A stretch of DNA of 64,000 nt, taken from NCBI RefSeq assembly GCF_036370855.1, contig NC_088101.1:6703501-6767500 (forward strand), in the 5' to 3' direction. Origin of the DNA: Dromaius novaehollandiae. Its lineage: Eukaryota > Chordata > Aves > Casuariiformes > Dromaiidae. A model generated the notes under the pieces. It saw only the letters and a program-made list of their open reading frames with translations. It searched no databases and was not told the DNA's origin. This document shows, piece after piece, positions 48,751 through 60,500 of this stretch. The position numbers were made by a program, and so were the translations under genes. Numbering within the stretch: the stretch's first letter is position 1; each line of letters opens with the position of its first letter.

Positions 48751-49035
48751 TGCACAAGCACCACCCTAGAGACCCAGCCCCCAAAACACACTCACCCTGC
48801 AAAACAAAAACAAAAACAAACACACACACACACACACACACACTCACTCACTCACTCACTCACTCACTCACACACACTCACTCACTCACTCTCCCAGGGC
48901 ACCCAGCAGGAACAAGCACCCCCTCACCAAGCTTAAATGCAGCCCTCTGGCCAATGGGTAGAGGACAGGTGGGTGGAAGCCCCAGCTGATTCTGGTCAGG
49001 GAAGCCACAGCTGAGCCTGGTCAGGGCAATTAAGG
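48750..49035 (-). promoter_or_regulatory. Promoter-like module, unit B copy
   Basis: Counterpart of 36298-36545. CCAAT and the minus-strand CATTTAAGC element are kept (around 48930-48960). The leader is interrupted by a CA/ACTC microsatellite expansion. Confidence 0.35.
48815..48895. repeat. (CA)n(ACTC)n microsatellite, unit B only
   Basis: A CA run, then seven ACTC units, a CA run, then more ACTC. Unit A has only a short CA-rich stretch at the equivalent place. Confidence 0.95.
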
Positions 49036-49117
49036 CCTCCTGCTGCACCAAGGGCCCTAGTGCCATAGCAAGAAAGCTCTTCCATGTGAAAAGTGACAGT
49101 CCCTTGGAACACCTCAC

Positions 49118-49561
49118 ATGGAAGCAAAGCTTAACCATGACAATTTTGTTAGGTGGGTATATCATACCCACATATATACATGTCACCTGCCCCCAAAGGC
49201 CTTTGATACGATGGTAGTGAAAGCCTTCTTTGAATACCTGCTAGCGTTTGATGTTGAGAACCTTCCCAACACTTCCAAGAAGCTGTACCTGCCTAGATGT
49301 GCAGCGCGAGCATACAGGAATCCTTCTCCTGCAGGTGTCATGTATCTTGCTATCTGTGGCTCAAGCATTCCCAGCACCAGAGGTGGTGCCTCTGCATTTC
49401 ACATCCCTCACAGATTTTTCTTTCCTGAGAGTTTGTCCAGGCTTTTTTGGAGCCCATGTGAACTGTTCACATCCAGCCAGAAATTCCAGCGCCTATTTAT
49501 GCATTATGTGAAGAAACATCTCTTGCATGCTTTGGGCCTGGCCCTTGCTAGCACTGCTTAG
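49118..49561 (+). other. Unit B counterpart of the unrecognised frame
   Basis: The same start as the unit A frame at 36635, but it diverges after about residue 72 because of a 1-bp indel and then continues in another frame to 147 codons. The lack of frame conservation argues against a functional protein. Confidence 0.2.
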
Positions 49562-49671
49562 GGGCTTTTTTTAGTCCCTACAACGCAAGAAGCAGAAAAC
49601 ATTCCCCAGTCATTTTCCTCTCTTGCAGAATCTTTTGGTGTTTCCTCAGCAAACTACCTAAAACTCCAGCA

Positions 49672-50090
49672 CCAGCTGGAGCTGGGTGCTGCTGAAGAGG
49701 GACCCTGAACAAAGAAATCCCTGGGCAATTGTAACTCTTCAGTCTAAGTTCTCCACCCCTTGTGTGGTAGTTGGGACCACCAGCAATACTCAGGTGTGGG
49801 GTCTTCCTGTTCCTCCTTGGGTCCCATTGGTGTCCCTAGGCAGGCTGTCTCTTCCCTTCTCTTTGCTGCTGTGACTTGTGCTGAGGGACGTGCCTTTGTT
49901 CCTTGTTGGGTCCTGCCCTTGTCTCCCAAGGTCCCGAGGAGGAAGAGGTGGTAATTCCAGACCACAGGAACTACCCCTGCCCCAGCAGGGACAGGAGGCT
50001 TTGTTTCTCAAGGTCCTGATGGCCAGCACAGGCCTTATTTCAAAGTCCTGACATCCTCCCTTTCAGAGTGTGAGGCATGGGAATGCATGT
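49672..50090 (-). mobile_element. Truncated solo LTR, unit B copy of 38075-38810
   Basis: Homology to the unit A LTR starts at CCAGCTGGAGCTGGGTGCTG and stops after GGAATGCA, so both ends were lost in deletions. Confidence 0.7.
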
Positions 50091-51284
50091 CAGAGCCTTC
50101 TAGTGCTGTGGCTTCTGACTCCCTTCAGGATTATTTGGGAAGAGATGCTTGGTGTGTGTTAAACTCTCTTAAAGCAAGGCTTCATTTAATGCCCCGTGCT
50201 GCTGGTGCCCACAACACAGTTGTGTCCTTGTTGGGAATTGCTTCTGAGTCCCTCGGAGTGAGAGGGGAAATGGAGCAGGGACTGTGTCAGAGCAGCAAGT
50301 GGGAGCTGGAACTGGCACATGGCCTTCTTGCTCTGTAAGAGAAAACAATCCTTTGAAGTTCCAGTTGTTGTCCCAACTGGAATGCAGGCACTGAAGGAGA
50401 GGAGTAAACAGTGGCCTGGAAGAGACCATCCAGGCTCTTCCCGAATGAGCAGTAGTTGGGGGTAGTTGCATTAGGATGTGCTATCTCTTTTAGCCTTATG
50501 TTGATTTAAAAGAGAGCAAGTCTAAGCAAATGCTTCTCAGCCAACAAGTGTCAACTAACAACAAAGCAGGAAAAGCCTCAGGCAGTGAAGAGCTCTTCTC
50601 CCATGCACAAGGTGTTTCCTGGGTTTTTTGGTCAGCAAACTGAATTGATTCAGGCCCTGGAGTGGAAACCCAATGTGATGGGAACCCAGGTCTTGGCTCC
50701 AAGTCAAGGCAGGTGGTGAGGAAGGCCTTGGGAGTCAGGGTGCCCTGGGTCTGCTCCTGGGAGCTCCTCACAGCTGTAGCACAAGCAGATGCTGCCTCCA
50801 ATTCTCCTGCCATGGAGGGGCTGGGGTGGGCAGGAAGGCAAGGAGGGGAGCCCTTGGCATGAGCCCTCAGAGTTGTCCCAGTGGGACCTGGTGCTTCTTG
50901 ACTGCCCCAAAGCAGCAGGTCTGATCTGGTGCTGATTAACCAATTAAAACTGCCTGAATTTCCCTAACTGAAGGAGGGAAGGAAATGAGTGTGACCTCCC
51001 CCCCAACACCCCTTCCCATGATAATGGAGGAGGGACTGCTGTTTGTGCTCTGCCAGGGTGTGGATTTTCTCCCCTTCCTGGTTTTTGACAGCTGGTTTTG
51101 ATGCTTTTTCTTCCCTGTTTTGGGGACAGTGCTTCTTGAGACAGGGGGCTCCTTCCCAGAAGCTGTTTTCCAGTGTCTCTAAGTGGGTGCTTGGAGCTTC
51201 TCAGCACTGTCCCCTCCCTGGGCACCTCTTGGTGTTACTCCCTCTTTTGCCCTAGGGGCCCTTTGCCTCAGGCTGCCTTTCTCC
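50091..51284. other. Unit B stretch upstream of the HSE promoter
   Basis: Matches 38967-40432 less one deletion. Nothing was recognised. Confidence 0.5.
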
Positions 51285-51352
51285 TTCCAGGAGCTTCTGG
51301 AAGCTTCTGGGGCTGCCTGTGGGGCGGGGCTGCAGCTGATTGGTGGAGGGGT
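51285..51352 (+). promoter_or_regulatory. Possible heat-shock promoter, unit B
   Basis: The same five-unit HSE, GC box and ATTGG as in unit A, all intact. The five units start at 51285, 51290, 51295, 51300 and 51305. Confidence 0.5.
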
Positions 51353-52263
51353 GGGGCTGGTGTGAGCTGGTGTGAGGGCTGTTGTGGGGGAGGGGGGAGT
51401 GACAGGAGCTGCCTCAGGGAGTGGGGGGGGCTTCCCCCAGGCTGCGGGGGGGCTGGGTGCCTCTTGCAGGGGGTGACTGCCCCGGGCCGTGGGAGCCCTG
51501 CTGTGCTGGAGGCAGTGGGTGGCTGGGGAGGAGGAGGTGGGGACACCAGCCCCTTTGCAGAGCTCTGCTGAGGTCAGTGCCTGAGCCCGGGGGCAGGGCA
51601 GGAGGGACAGCTGGGGACAAGGCTGGTGAGAGGCCTGAGCTGGGGAGGCTGTGAGCTCCTGCCTCCCGGCAGCTGCAGCAGGGCTGCTTGTGCCTGCTGA
51701 CCCGAGGGTCTGGGCAGGGCCCTGTGCCCAGTAGCTGAATGGGGCAACAAGCCCTGGTAGGACAGTTGGGAAAGCAGCTGGCTCTGGAAGGGGCTCGTGC
51801 AGCTTTTGCATTTGGATGTGTGATGTGCTGAGGGGGAGCAGCAGGTGACAGTGCCTGGGGGCTCCTTTCAGCAGGCAGCAGTCCCCTGTCTTCCTGCCAG
51901 ACATGCTGTCATGGCACAGGCATTGCTTGTTGGGGGCTTTTTCCTGGGCCCCGTGCTCTTTGGAGAGCCCTTTTTAGTCTTTCTCATGAGAGGTTGTGAA
52001 GCTTGATGGGCCTGAGATGTTAGTGGCTTGTCAGAGGAGCCATCCAGTGAGGTGAGTTGCTGCATGCTTTGAGTTTCCAGTCTCTGCCTAGTCCATTGAC
52101 ATGGGTGTTGATCACCCCAATGGGCTTAAATAAGCCCCTCTGAGCAAGCTTTGCTTGGAGGTACAACAGTGTAGTGATTGCCCCTGTGTTTCAGTATGTG
52201 GCATGCCAAGTCCTGTAGCTAATCACGGGGTACAATTGGGTTGACTCTGCTTTTCCCCTGCAG

Positions 52264-52371
52264 GTCTTAGAAGAGTGCTGTGTCTCATGAACATGGCAAG
52301 ATGGGGTCTGCTCCCAAGGCAGACATAACTGGGATCCGAAGGCTGCCATCAAAAGCTGAAAAATGTACCTG
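52264..52371 (+). other. Candidate ATG-bearing exon, unit B
   Basis: Same acceptor, ATG (52301) and donor as 41400-41507. The only coding difference is a synonymous Gly codon (GGC in A, GGG in B). Confidence 0.4.
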
Positions 52372-53003
52372 GTATGTTGTCTGCCTCGTGTTGCTTTGAC
52401 TTTTTAGACATGATAGAAGTCAAATAGGACTGCTTCAGAGACTGCCTAAAACTATTTTATCTGTCAAGGAGATTCCCCAACTGCCTTCTACTATAGGGTG
52501 TGTGCAGAAACTGAGTGGTGTGTAAAACTAGCCCTTACCAGCCCCCCAGGAGACTCCTGAGCTTAGGACAGTGTGTTTCAACATGACTGCTTTGTGAGCT
52601 CTTGTGAGCACAGTCCAAATCTCTCCTGAATGTAGTGGGGCCAGGAGGGACTTGTGGGAGGAGCAGGGAGTTAAGAGTGTTGCCCTTCTGGTGACAGCTG
52701 GAACAGAGGCTCAAAAGGAGAGCAAGGGCAGTTTGGGTGGTTTGAGAAGGGATGAATTATTTCCAGAGCTGCTGAGAATGAGTAGCCCTCTTGGGAGGGG
52801 GGAGTATTGGCAGGCAAGGCCCTATTTAAATCCTTTAGTACTGCTGAACTGTGTCTTAAAATCATGTACAAGGTAAAGCCCTCGGGTAATAAGCAGAGAA
52901 ATTGTCAGGCATGACACTAACCCTTGAGCATGGGGCTTCCCAAAGAGGCTCAGACCAGCAGTTGGTATTGCTCCAACAGTGTTAGGGAAGGTTAGGTTTG
53001 CTG

Positions 53004-53736
53004 CCCACCACAGCAGGGTCTGACCCTAGGTTCCTGCTGGGAAGTGTGGAGCCAAATCCAAGTGAATGAAATGAATTTTAATGGCATGTGTGCAGTAATT
53101 GCAGCTGGAGCTGGGTGCCTCTGGAAGGGGACCCTAAGGAAAGGAATCCCTGGGCAATTGTAGCCTTTGAATCCAAGGTCTCCACCCCTCATGTGGTAGT
53201 TGGGACCAACAGTGATATTCAGCTCTGGGGTCTCCTGTTCCTTATTGGGTCTCATTGTTGTCCCTGGGCAGGCTGTTTCTTTCCTCATCTTTACTGGTGT
53301 GGTTTCTGCTGAGGGATGTGCCTTTGTTCCTTGTTGGGTCCCTCTGTCTCTCAAGGTCCTGAGGAGGAGGAGGTGGTTGCAGACCACAACTCTCCCTGCC
53401 CCAGCAGGGAGAGGAGGCTTTGAAATAAGGCCTGTGCTGGCCATCAGGACCTTGAGAAACAGAGTTGTGACATCCTCCCTTCTGGAGTGTGAGACACAGG
53501 GATACAGACTGCTTGTGATGTCCTTGTCTTTCCAGCTGGAGCTGGCCCTGGGGCCTCTTTTCCTGAGCTGGATGCAAGTCCCTCCTGTTCTCTGAGTGTG
53601 GCCTAAGGCTTCAGCAAATTGAACTACTCATGCCAAGTGTTTATAGAAGTTGTGCTGGGCAGCTACCTCTAGACAGTTTCAGTTCAATGTTCTTTAGCAG
53701 TCCTCCCTTTGTTTTTATTAAGCATCCCTGCTAACA
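53004..53736 (-). mobile_element. 3' LTR of endogenous retrovirus, unit B
   Basis: Matches 42140-42872 except for a 41-bp internal inversion at 53421-53461 and a few substitutions. It follows the env remnant on the minus strand and ends the provirus remnant that starts near 57.4 kb. Confidence 0.8.
53421..53461. other. 41-bp micro-inversion within the LTR
   Basis: The reverse complement of 42557-42597 with a single mismatch, in otherwise collinear flanks. The other LTRs of the window have the unit A orientation, so unit B is the derived state. Confidence 0.95.
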
Positions 53737-54660
53737 CTTGAAACAGTCCTCAGTCTTCTGAGGCAGACTGTCACTTTCCATAATTTCATGTATAATATGG
53801 TTGTAAGTGATAGGCATGACACAGCTGAACTTTACTACTGGGTGCAGCAGGTGATTATAAATCCCTGTTGTGCTTGGTGACCATCCTAGGAGTGTTTCCC
53901 ACCCATGATGGTCTCCATCCTTCCTTATCCTTTCTAAGACATGGTATCTCTTCTGTATCATGAGTGGTGAGAGTTCTTGTCCATTGTTTTGGATGCCTTC
54001 TAGCAGTTGATGCAGGTCATCATGTTGTAGTAGCTTTTTCACCAGTGTAAGATGTATTCCAGTGGGGGTAGGTAGTAAATTCTGAGTCAATGTATAATTA
54101 GATGGTAACAACTGTTAAGATCTAACAGGAGCTGAATGATTGAAGTTGCATCCCATAATTTTGGTCCAGTTATGAACACAAATATTTGAGTCACTACTTG
54201 TATTTGCAGCAGTGGTGTCTATGAATATAAGACTGCCAAGGGTTCTCATACATGCCCGTCTCTTTCCAGTGTATGCAAGTACAGTTCAACTTGAACAGCC
54301 AAGTAAGAACACAGCATGGCAGTATGTGGCCTGTCCCACTTAGGTTCTGACTTGGATTTTTGTAGAAATACTTTACCTAAAGCTTCATCCCCAGGCTGTC
54401 TGTCATGTGCCTGAATGTCAGATGGTACTGGCTGAAACCAGGGAGCCTGATTTTGTGAAGCCTTAAGCTGCTCCTGTAAAGCTAGTACATGTTGTGTCAC
54501 TTGTTCATCTCTAACAGGCTGGTCTTAGCAGGGGTGTAAGGCCCTGGTATGGCTCAATGTCTCCCAAAGGGAATTTCTGCTGGTGTTGCCCCTCTGGGTT
54601 GTCATGGGGCATTTCAAACATCCCATAGAGCTAAGTTCAATGCCTCTGGCCATTTTAGAG

Positions 54661-54698
<38 letters not shown>

Positions 54699-57400
54699 AT
54701 ATTCTTGCTATTTTTTCTTTTAATGTTCTGTTCATTCTTTCTACTTGTCCTGCAAACTGTGGGTGATAAGGGATATGCAGGTTTCTCTCTCTCCCTAGGG
54801 ATGTGTATAGTTGCTTGATTATGTTTGCTGTGAAATGGGTAGCCCTGTGTGACTCCATTGCTTCTGGAACCCCATATCTGGGTAGGATTTCTTTTAGTTA
54901 GGTTTTTACCACCCCTCCTGCCTCAGCCTTTCTTGTTGGGAAGTCCTCTCCCCAGTCTGATGACTGATCTCCTATCACTGACAAGTGTTTGTACCCATTG
55001 GTGGATGGCATATCCGCGAGGTCTAGTTGTAGCCTTTGAAAAGGGAAGGAGGCCCACGGTTGTCCCCCTAACTCTGAGGTTGGTTTGCTGCTGGAGACCT
55101 TTTGGCAGGTTGGGCAGCTATCAGTTATTCTTTCTGCAGCTGCATAAATTCCTGGTTTGGCCCATGCTTTCTGTGTCTGGTTAGCTACTGCCTGGGCTCC
55201 CCCATGAGCTTTATCATTAAACCACCTAGCTACAGTAATTACTTTGTTGGGGTGGGTAGAATGTTTTCCCCCAAGTGTCCATATTCTATTGTCATTTTGT
55301 TTTTTCCCATTGTTTCTTCTCTGCTCCTGAGCAGTCCTTTTCGTGCATGGTTTTGGGGTGTATTAAATTCAGCCATTCACTCTGGTTCCTGATTGGAGCT
55401 GCAACCACACAGTCTCTCAAAGGTTGTTGGGCTGCAGCCTTTGCAGTGGTGTTGGCTAAAGCATTTCCTTTCCTAATTTCTGTAGTGTCCTTAGTACGGA
55501 CTGGGCAGTGCATCACAGCAATTTCTTCAGGCAGCTGGACTGACTCTAGCAAATCGCGTGGTTTCTTCTCCATTAGCCACTTTCTTTCCTGACTATGTGA
55601 AAAGTCCTCGTTCTTTCCAAAACATCCCAGTTGCATGACATACCCCAAAGGCATATTGAGAGCTGGTGTAGATGATGACTTGCTTTCCTTTTCCCAGGTG
55701 CGCTGCCTGTGTCAAGGCTACTAGTTCTGCTCCTTGCACACTCATTTGTGTGAGAAGCGGTTCAGCCTCTATCACTTGTTCCTGGCTGACTACAGCATAC
55801 CCAGTTTGTCGCTGTCTGTGCAGCTAGTAGGATGAGCCCATCTACAAATAGAACTAGATCTGAGTTTTGCAAAGGAACATCAGTTAAAGGGGTTATTGGC
55901 TTACTCGAAGTGTGCATTACCTGCTCATGTTGGACATGTTTCTCTCCATCATCAGGCAGAGGTATTAGGGCTGCTGCATTCAAGGCATTGCCTCTTTTCA
56001 AGACTACATGATCTGCCATGAGGAGGATCAATTCATATCTGTGTGCCTGTTGTGGCAACAGTGCTTGGGTTGCATGTTGTTTTAGCAGTATCTCCCCTTT
56101 GTGTGGGACAAACAGTTACAGGGTGTCCCAGAATGGGAGGGTGGCTGCTCTCCACTAGTGCTGCTGCCACAGATTTGGTGCAGGCTGGTGCCCCTGCTGC
56201 AGCCTAATCTAGTTGAGCAGAATAACATGCTACTGGTCTCTGGTGGGGTCCTAATTCTTGCATTATTACTCTGCTGGCAATCCCCTTAGGTCCATATATG
56301 TACAAATCGAAGGGCTTTGTCTAATCTGGGAGCTGGACAGCAGGTGCAGATGCCAAAGCTCCTTTCATAGTGCTGAAAGCTTGCTCTCTTTTGGGGCCCT
56401 GTGCAATGGGTTCTGCTTCTTCATTCTGGGTTGCCTCTGCCAGGGGTTTTGTTAATTCTCCCAACCCAGGAATCCATGGTGTGCAAAATCCCCCAGCTGC
56501 AAGGAATCCTTGCAACTGTTTCTTTGTTCCTGGAGGTGGGAGATTTATTACAGCATCTCCTCTTTCTGGGTCTAGTAGTTGTTGCCCTTATTTCAGAATG
56601 AGCCCCAGGTATTCTACTTCCTTTTGACACAGCTGGAGACTAGATGGAGATGCCTGGTGACAGTTTTCTGCCAAAGCAGTGCAGAGATGTACAGAGTCTA
56701 TTAGACAGGTATCTTCATCTCTACTTGCTATCAGCAAGTCATCTACATACTACACTAGAGCTAATGTGGATTACCCCCAGTAATTTGATATCCTTTACAT
56801 CCTTCTCCAGTATTTGTGGAAAAAAGGGGTGGGAGACCCTGTGAAACTTGGTGGGAGGTGTGTCCATGTTAATTGTTGCCCTTTCCCTGTAAAAGCAAAT
56901 AAGGGTTGGCTACTTTGTTGGCTGCAAACTCTTGGAGCATGGTCTGGGGTACTAGGATCTGCTAGTGAGAGTGTCACCTTTGGTGGGGTTCCCTTCCTCC
57001 CTGCTTTCTGGCTTGAATGCTCCTGTGCCCATGCCCAGTTATCCCAAATGGACCAGTAATCTGTTTGAGCTGGAAACCTCTCTTCTAGATGATGTTGCAG
57101 GAAAGCTACTGTTTCCTCATCAGAAGTCCCTTCTGCTGGCCACTGTTGTGCTGGATTACCATCTGTTGCGAAGGGCCACTCTTCCTGCCATAATGTAACT
57201 GTGTGCCTTTTTGACAAGCCAACTGTACCATCAGTCTTTTACAATTTTCCTGTGCCTCAGCTAAGGGCATCCCCTTCTCCCTGCCAGGTACATTCCCCAT
57301 TGCCTGGGTGATGCCTTGTGCCACGCGGGGTTTATCCTGCATCTCAGAAACACTTTCCAGGGAAGTTGCTGCCCCGACTGGTTTCTCTGCCTAGATACTG
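53737..57400 (-). pseudogene. Endogenous retrovirus internal region (pol and env remnants)
   Basis: Order on the minus strand: an unassigned, possibly gag-derived part (about 57350-56990), reverse transcriptase (about 56980-56320), RNase H (about 55950-55300), integrase (about 55250-54246) and the env transmembrane-subunit end (54111-53737), then the LTR. Decay is plain. In RT, YVDDLLIAS (near 56740) is preceded by an in-frame TAG. In RNase H, the second Asp (TSSQYAF) and the Asp of the GNALAN segment are replaced. In integrase, the second catalytic Asp is His (MESHRATHF) and a TAA lies just upstream. The CPTCQK zinc pair and the Glu of GQVERMNRT remain. Most of gag and env-SU and the 5' LTR are absent. 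Confidence 0.8.
54664..54698. repeat. (TG)n microsatellite inside integrase
   Basis: About 17 TG units. The unit A copy (43802-43818) has about 8 and marks the tandem duplication junction. Confidence 0.95.
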
Positions 57401-57524
57401 AGAAGGGAGGTGATGCGGAGACACCATTTTGCAGGCACTACAGGGCCCATGTCTGCAGCTCTGGGACTCCCTGGCAATAAGGAAAAGCAAGGCCAACCTG
57501 TTCCTTTCTGGGCTGCGTCCCCAG

Positions 57525-60500
57525 GGCGACAGAGCGGAGATCTACCGAGAGCTGGAGAGAGTCCTGCAGGGCGATGACGGCCGCGTGCAGAGCGCTGTCC
57601 TGGCCAGAGTGATCGCAGCGGCCTCGAGGGACATGAGAGAGGCGCAGGTGAGCTGCTCCTCTCTGAAGGCAGCCAGAGGCGCCTGGCTAGAGCCCGGTTT
57701 GGTAAAATGTAGGAGGGCTCTGAGGACCTGTGTCTAGCACTAAGCCCTGTCAGAGGCTCCCAGACCCCCTGTGACAGCTCCTTCCCCGCGGATGCGGCTC
57801 CGCGATAGCAAAGGCCGTATCCAGCCCTGCTGCAGAGGGAGCGCAGAGCAGAGCAGCTGCCTGTGCCAGCGGCGCCTGCGCCCAGGGCTGGTGGCGGAGC
57901 TGGGACGTGCAGGGCCACGATTTCTGCACCAGCAAGTGTTTCCTGGAGGCAGAGGCCTTGGGGACTCATCGCTGCAGTGGATTTGGGGGGTGATACCTGG
58001 AGCTGTGCGGGGAGGTGGCCAAGGCAGGAACCGAGAGCTGGAGGCAGGCGATTGCTGCCGGCGCCTTCAGCCTTTCTCCCGCTCTCGCCAGGGTGTGACG
58101 GAGGAGGTGCGGATGGCCGCCAGTGACGTCCTGGTGGCTCTGGCCCACTCCCACTTTGATAGCGTCATGTACGAGCTGCAGTGCCACCTGAGGGCCCTGG
58201 GAGAGATCTCCGAGGACCTCGTGTTCGTCACCTTGGGCAAGCTGGCCAGCAGCTACGGTAGGGCCCGTCAGCCTCTGGCTCGGGGCTGTGGTCTGCGGTA
58301 CCCGGGAGAAGGGATCTTCCCCGATCTCCCCAAAATGTTCCATGCTGAACCGGAGGCTGCAAGGTTTCGGTGCCGCTCGCTGGCTGCCGGGGCTGGCTCT
58401 GCCCCCGCCGCCCTCCCAGGCCCCCTGAAGGGCTGCCCCGCACCCCACTTGGGGCAGGCACCAGCACCCCATCGAGTCCCGCCAAGCCGTCCCCATGCCG
58501 GGGCCTGCCCCAGCCCCTGGGGCAGCTCTGGTGCCCCCCTGGCCCCCCGGCGCATCGCCAGGGGCCCAGCAGCCTGGGGGCTCCCCCCGCCGTGCTGCCC
58601 CGGGGCTCCCCCGCGCGCTGTCCCGGCTCCCAGTGATGACGGCCGCTCTCTGCGCCTCTGCCCTGCCCTCTCTGCAGCCCTGCGGTGCGTCCCCTTCGTG
58701 GGCATGACGCTCTTCGCCCTGCGTATGATGCTGAGCCAGGTGGGGAGCAGCCGGACCCTGCGCGCCGTCTGCAGCGGTGAGTGTCGGCCCCGCGGGCAGG
58801 GGCAGGGCCGGGGCAGCCTCGGCGCCTCTGCTGCTGCGCTTTGCTCCCGGTGCGACCTGCCGGGCTCTGAGCTCTGCCCCGGCTCCCTCCCGCCTGCTGC
58901 GTGCAGGGCGGGCTGGTTTTGGGGGGTTTTGGGGGAGAGGGCGAGTGTTTGGGACGGCTGGGGCAGGGACGCAGGGGGAAGCGCAGGAAGGGAACACGGC
59001 TGGGAGGAGGAGGAGGAGGAGGTGTGATGGGGAGGAGGAGAGCAACAGCGCAGCGTTTCCATCAGGGCATCTCCGAGCACCGCGCGGCTTGTGCCTGGGG
59101 CCGGACCCGGTCTCGGATGGAGCCGCGGCGAGCGGGGGGCTGCGGCTGAGGGCAGGCTGGGGCAGCAGAGCAAGGTCTCGTCCCCGCCACAGGCTCTGCC
59201 CTGATCCTTCTGCCCTTCTCTCGCCGCAGTCCTGGAGCAGTGGTCGAAGGCCGTGAACACCTACCTGGGCGCCTGGGAGCAATGCAGCTTCCCGCGCATG
59301 GGGCAGGCCCAGTTCTGCAGCAGCGTTTCCCCGCTCTTCCACCATGTGGTGGGGAGCTGGCTGGGCTGCGAGGAGGAGGAGGTGAGAGCGGCTGCCGTGC
59401 CGGCCCCGCGACTCCGGGGGCCTTTGGGCGGGGCCGGGGTGGGGACGTGCCCTCTCCTCTGGAGCAAGGCCTTCTCCTCCAGGGGAGCAGGGCACTGCCT
59501 CTCCGTGGGGAGGGCAGACCGTGTCGGGGTGGAAGGACGTTGGGCCCCGCTGAAGAGCATCTTGCTGCCCTCCCTGCAGGCCAAGCAGGCTGTCCTGGGG
59601 GCGATGGCTGCCATGATGGGCCTCCTTGTGCGCGAGGAAGAGCACCACGAGTGCATGTGGGAGCAGCTCCCCTGGCTCCTGGGGCAGTACCAGCAGGTCC
59701 AGGACACTTTCCGGGTGACCAAGGTGAGGCGTTATGTGGGGCACGGTAAGGCTGTGGGGTCTGTGCGTGTGCCGCGAGGTGTTGGGGGTCTGTGGGGTGT
59801 CTGAAGGAGCTGGGAGCCCTTGAGAAGAAAGGGGGAGAGCAGGGGAGGCTTGAGGCCTGCTGGGCTTCTCGGGCAGCGCCAGAGCAGCCCAGGTGGGGCC
59901 GAGAGGGAGCTGAGCATCCCCGGGGCTGACCTCCTTGGGAAGGGAGGGTTTTTTTCCAGGGGGCTGGAATTTCATCACAGAAACGCTGGGTTTCCTTTCT
60001 TAAGACGTTGCTTTAGGTGACAGCCCCACTCTTCTTCCCACCCCCGTTCCCTTGCAGGCTCTGAGTTATTTTCTGGAGATTTTGGGGGAAGTGCAGATCC
60101 CCATCCCCCAGGACGAGGTCCAGGCCATTGGCACCGCTGTGCACCACCAGGTAAGGGCAGCCTGACCCCGTACCGCTTGCGCTGGGTGCAGCAGACCTGA
60201 CCCACGGGGACAGGAAGGTCCTGCTGGGCGGCCGGGCAGAGTGTCCTTGCGGCGGGACCTACCTTAAGGCCAGGTCTATGCAGATATTTGGGAGTTGCCT
60301 CCTATGCTGGGGTCTAGAGGCTGCTGTAGCCAAAGCCCCCGGGGAGACAAGAGCGGAGGCAGCAGTTTCTTTCCAGTCCCCTCGGAGCTGATGCTCTTCT
60401 CTCTAAAGCGCCCCTTGTTCCCACAGCTCAGTGATGGGAGCAAGCAGCACAGCGGGGAGCACTGGTCGGAGCTGTCCTCCTGCGTCCTGCTGCTGGGTGA

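Larger units (their letters stand above)
43833..54690. repeat. Tandem duplication unit B
   Basis: Second copy. Relative to A it lacks the segments 32433-33440, 37171-38176, 38594-38966 and 39018-39266. It has gained a 644-bp LTR at 47165, a microsatellite at 48815 and a 41-bp inversion at 53421. Its right edge runs on without a break into the rest of the retrovirus, so B keeps the original right flank and A the original left flank. Confidence 0.9.
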
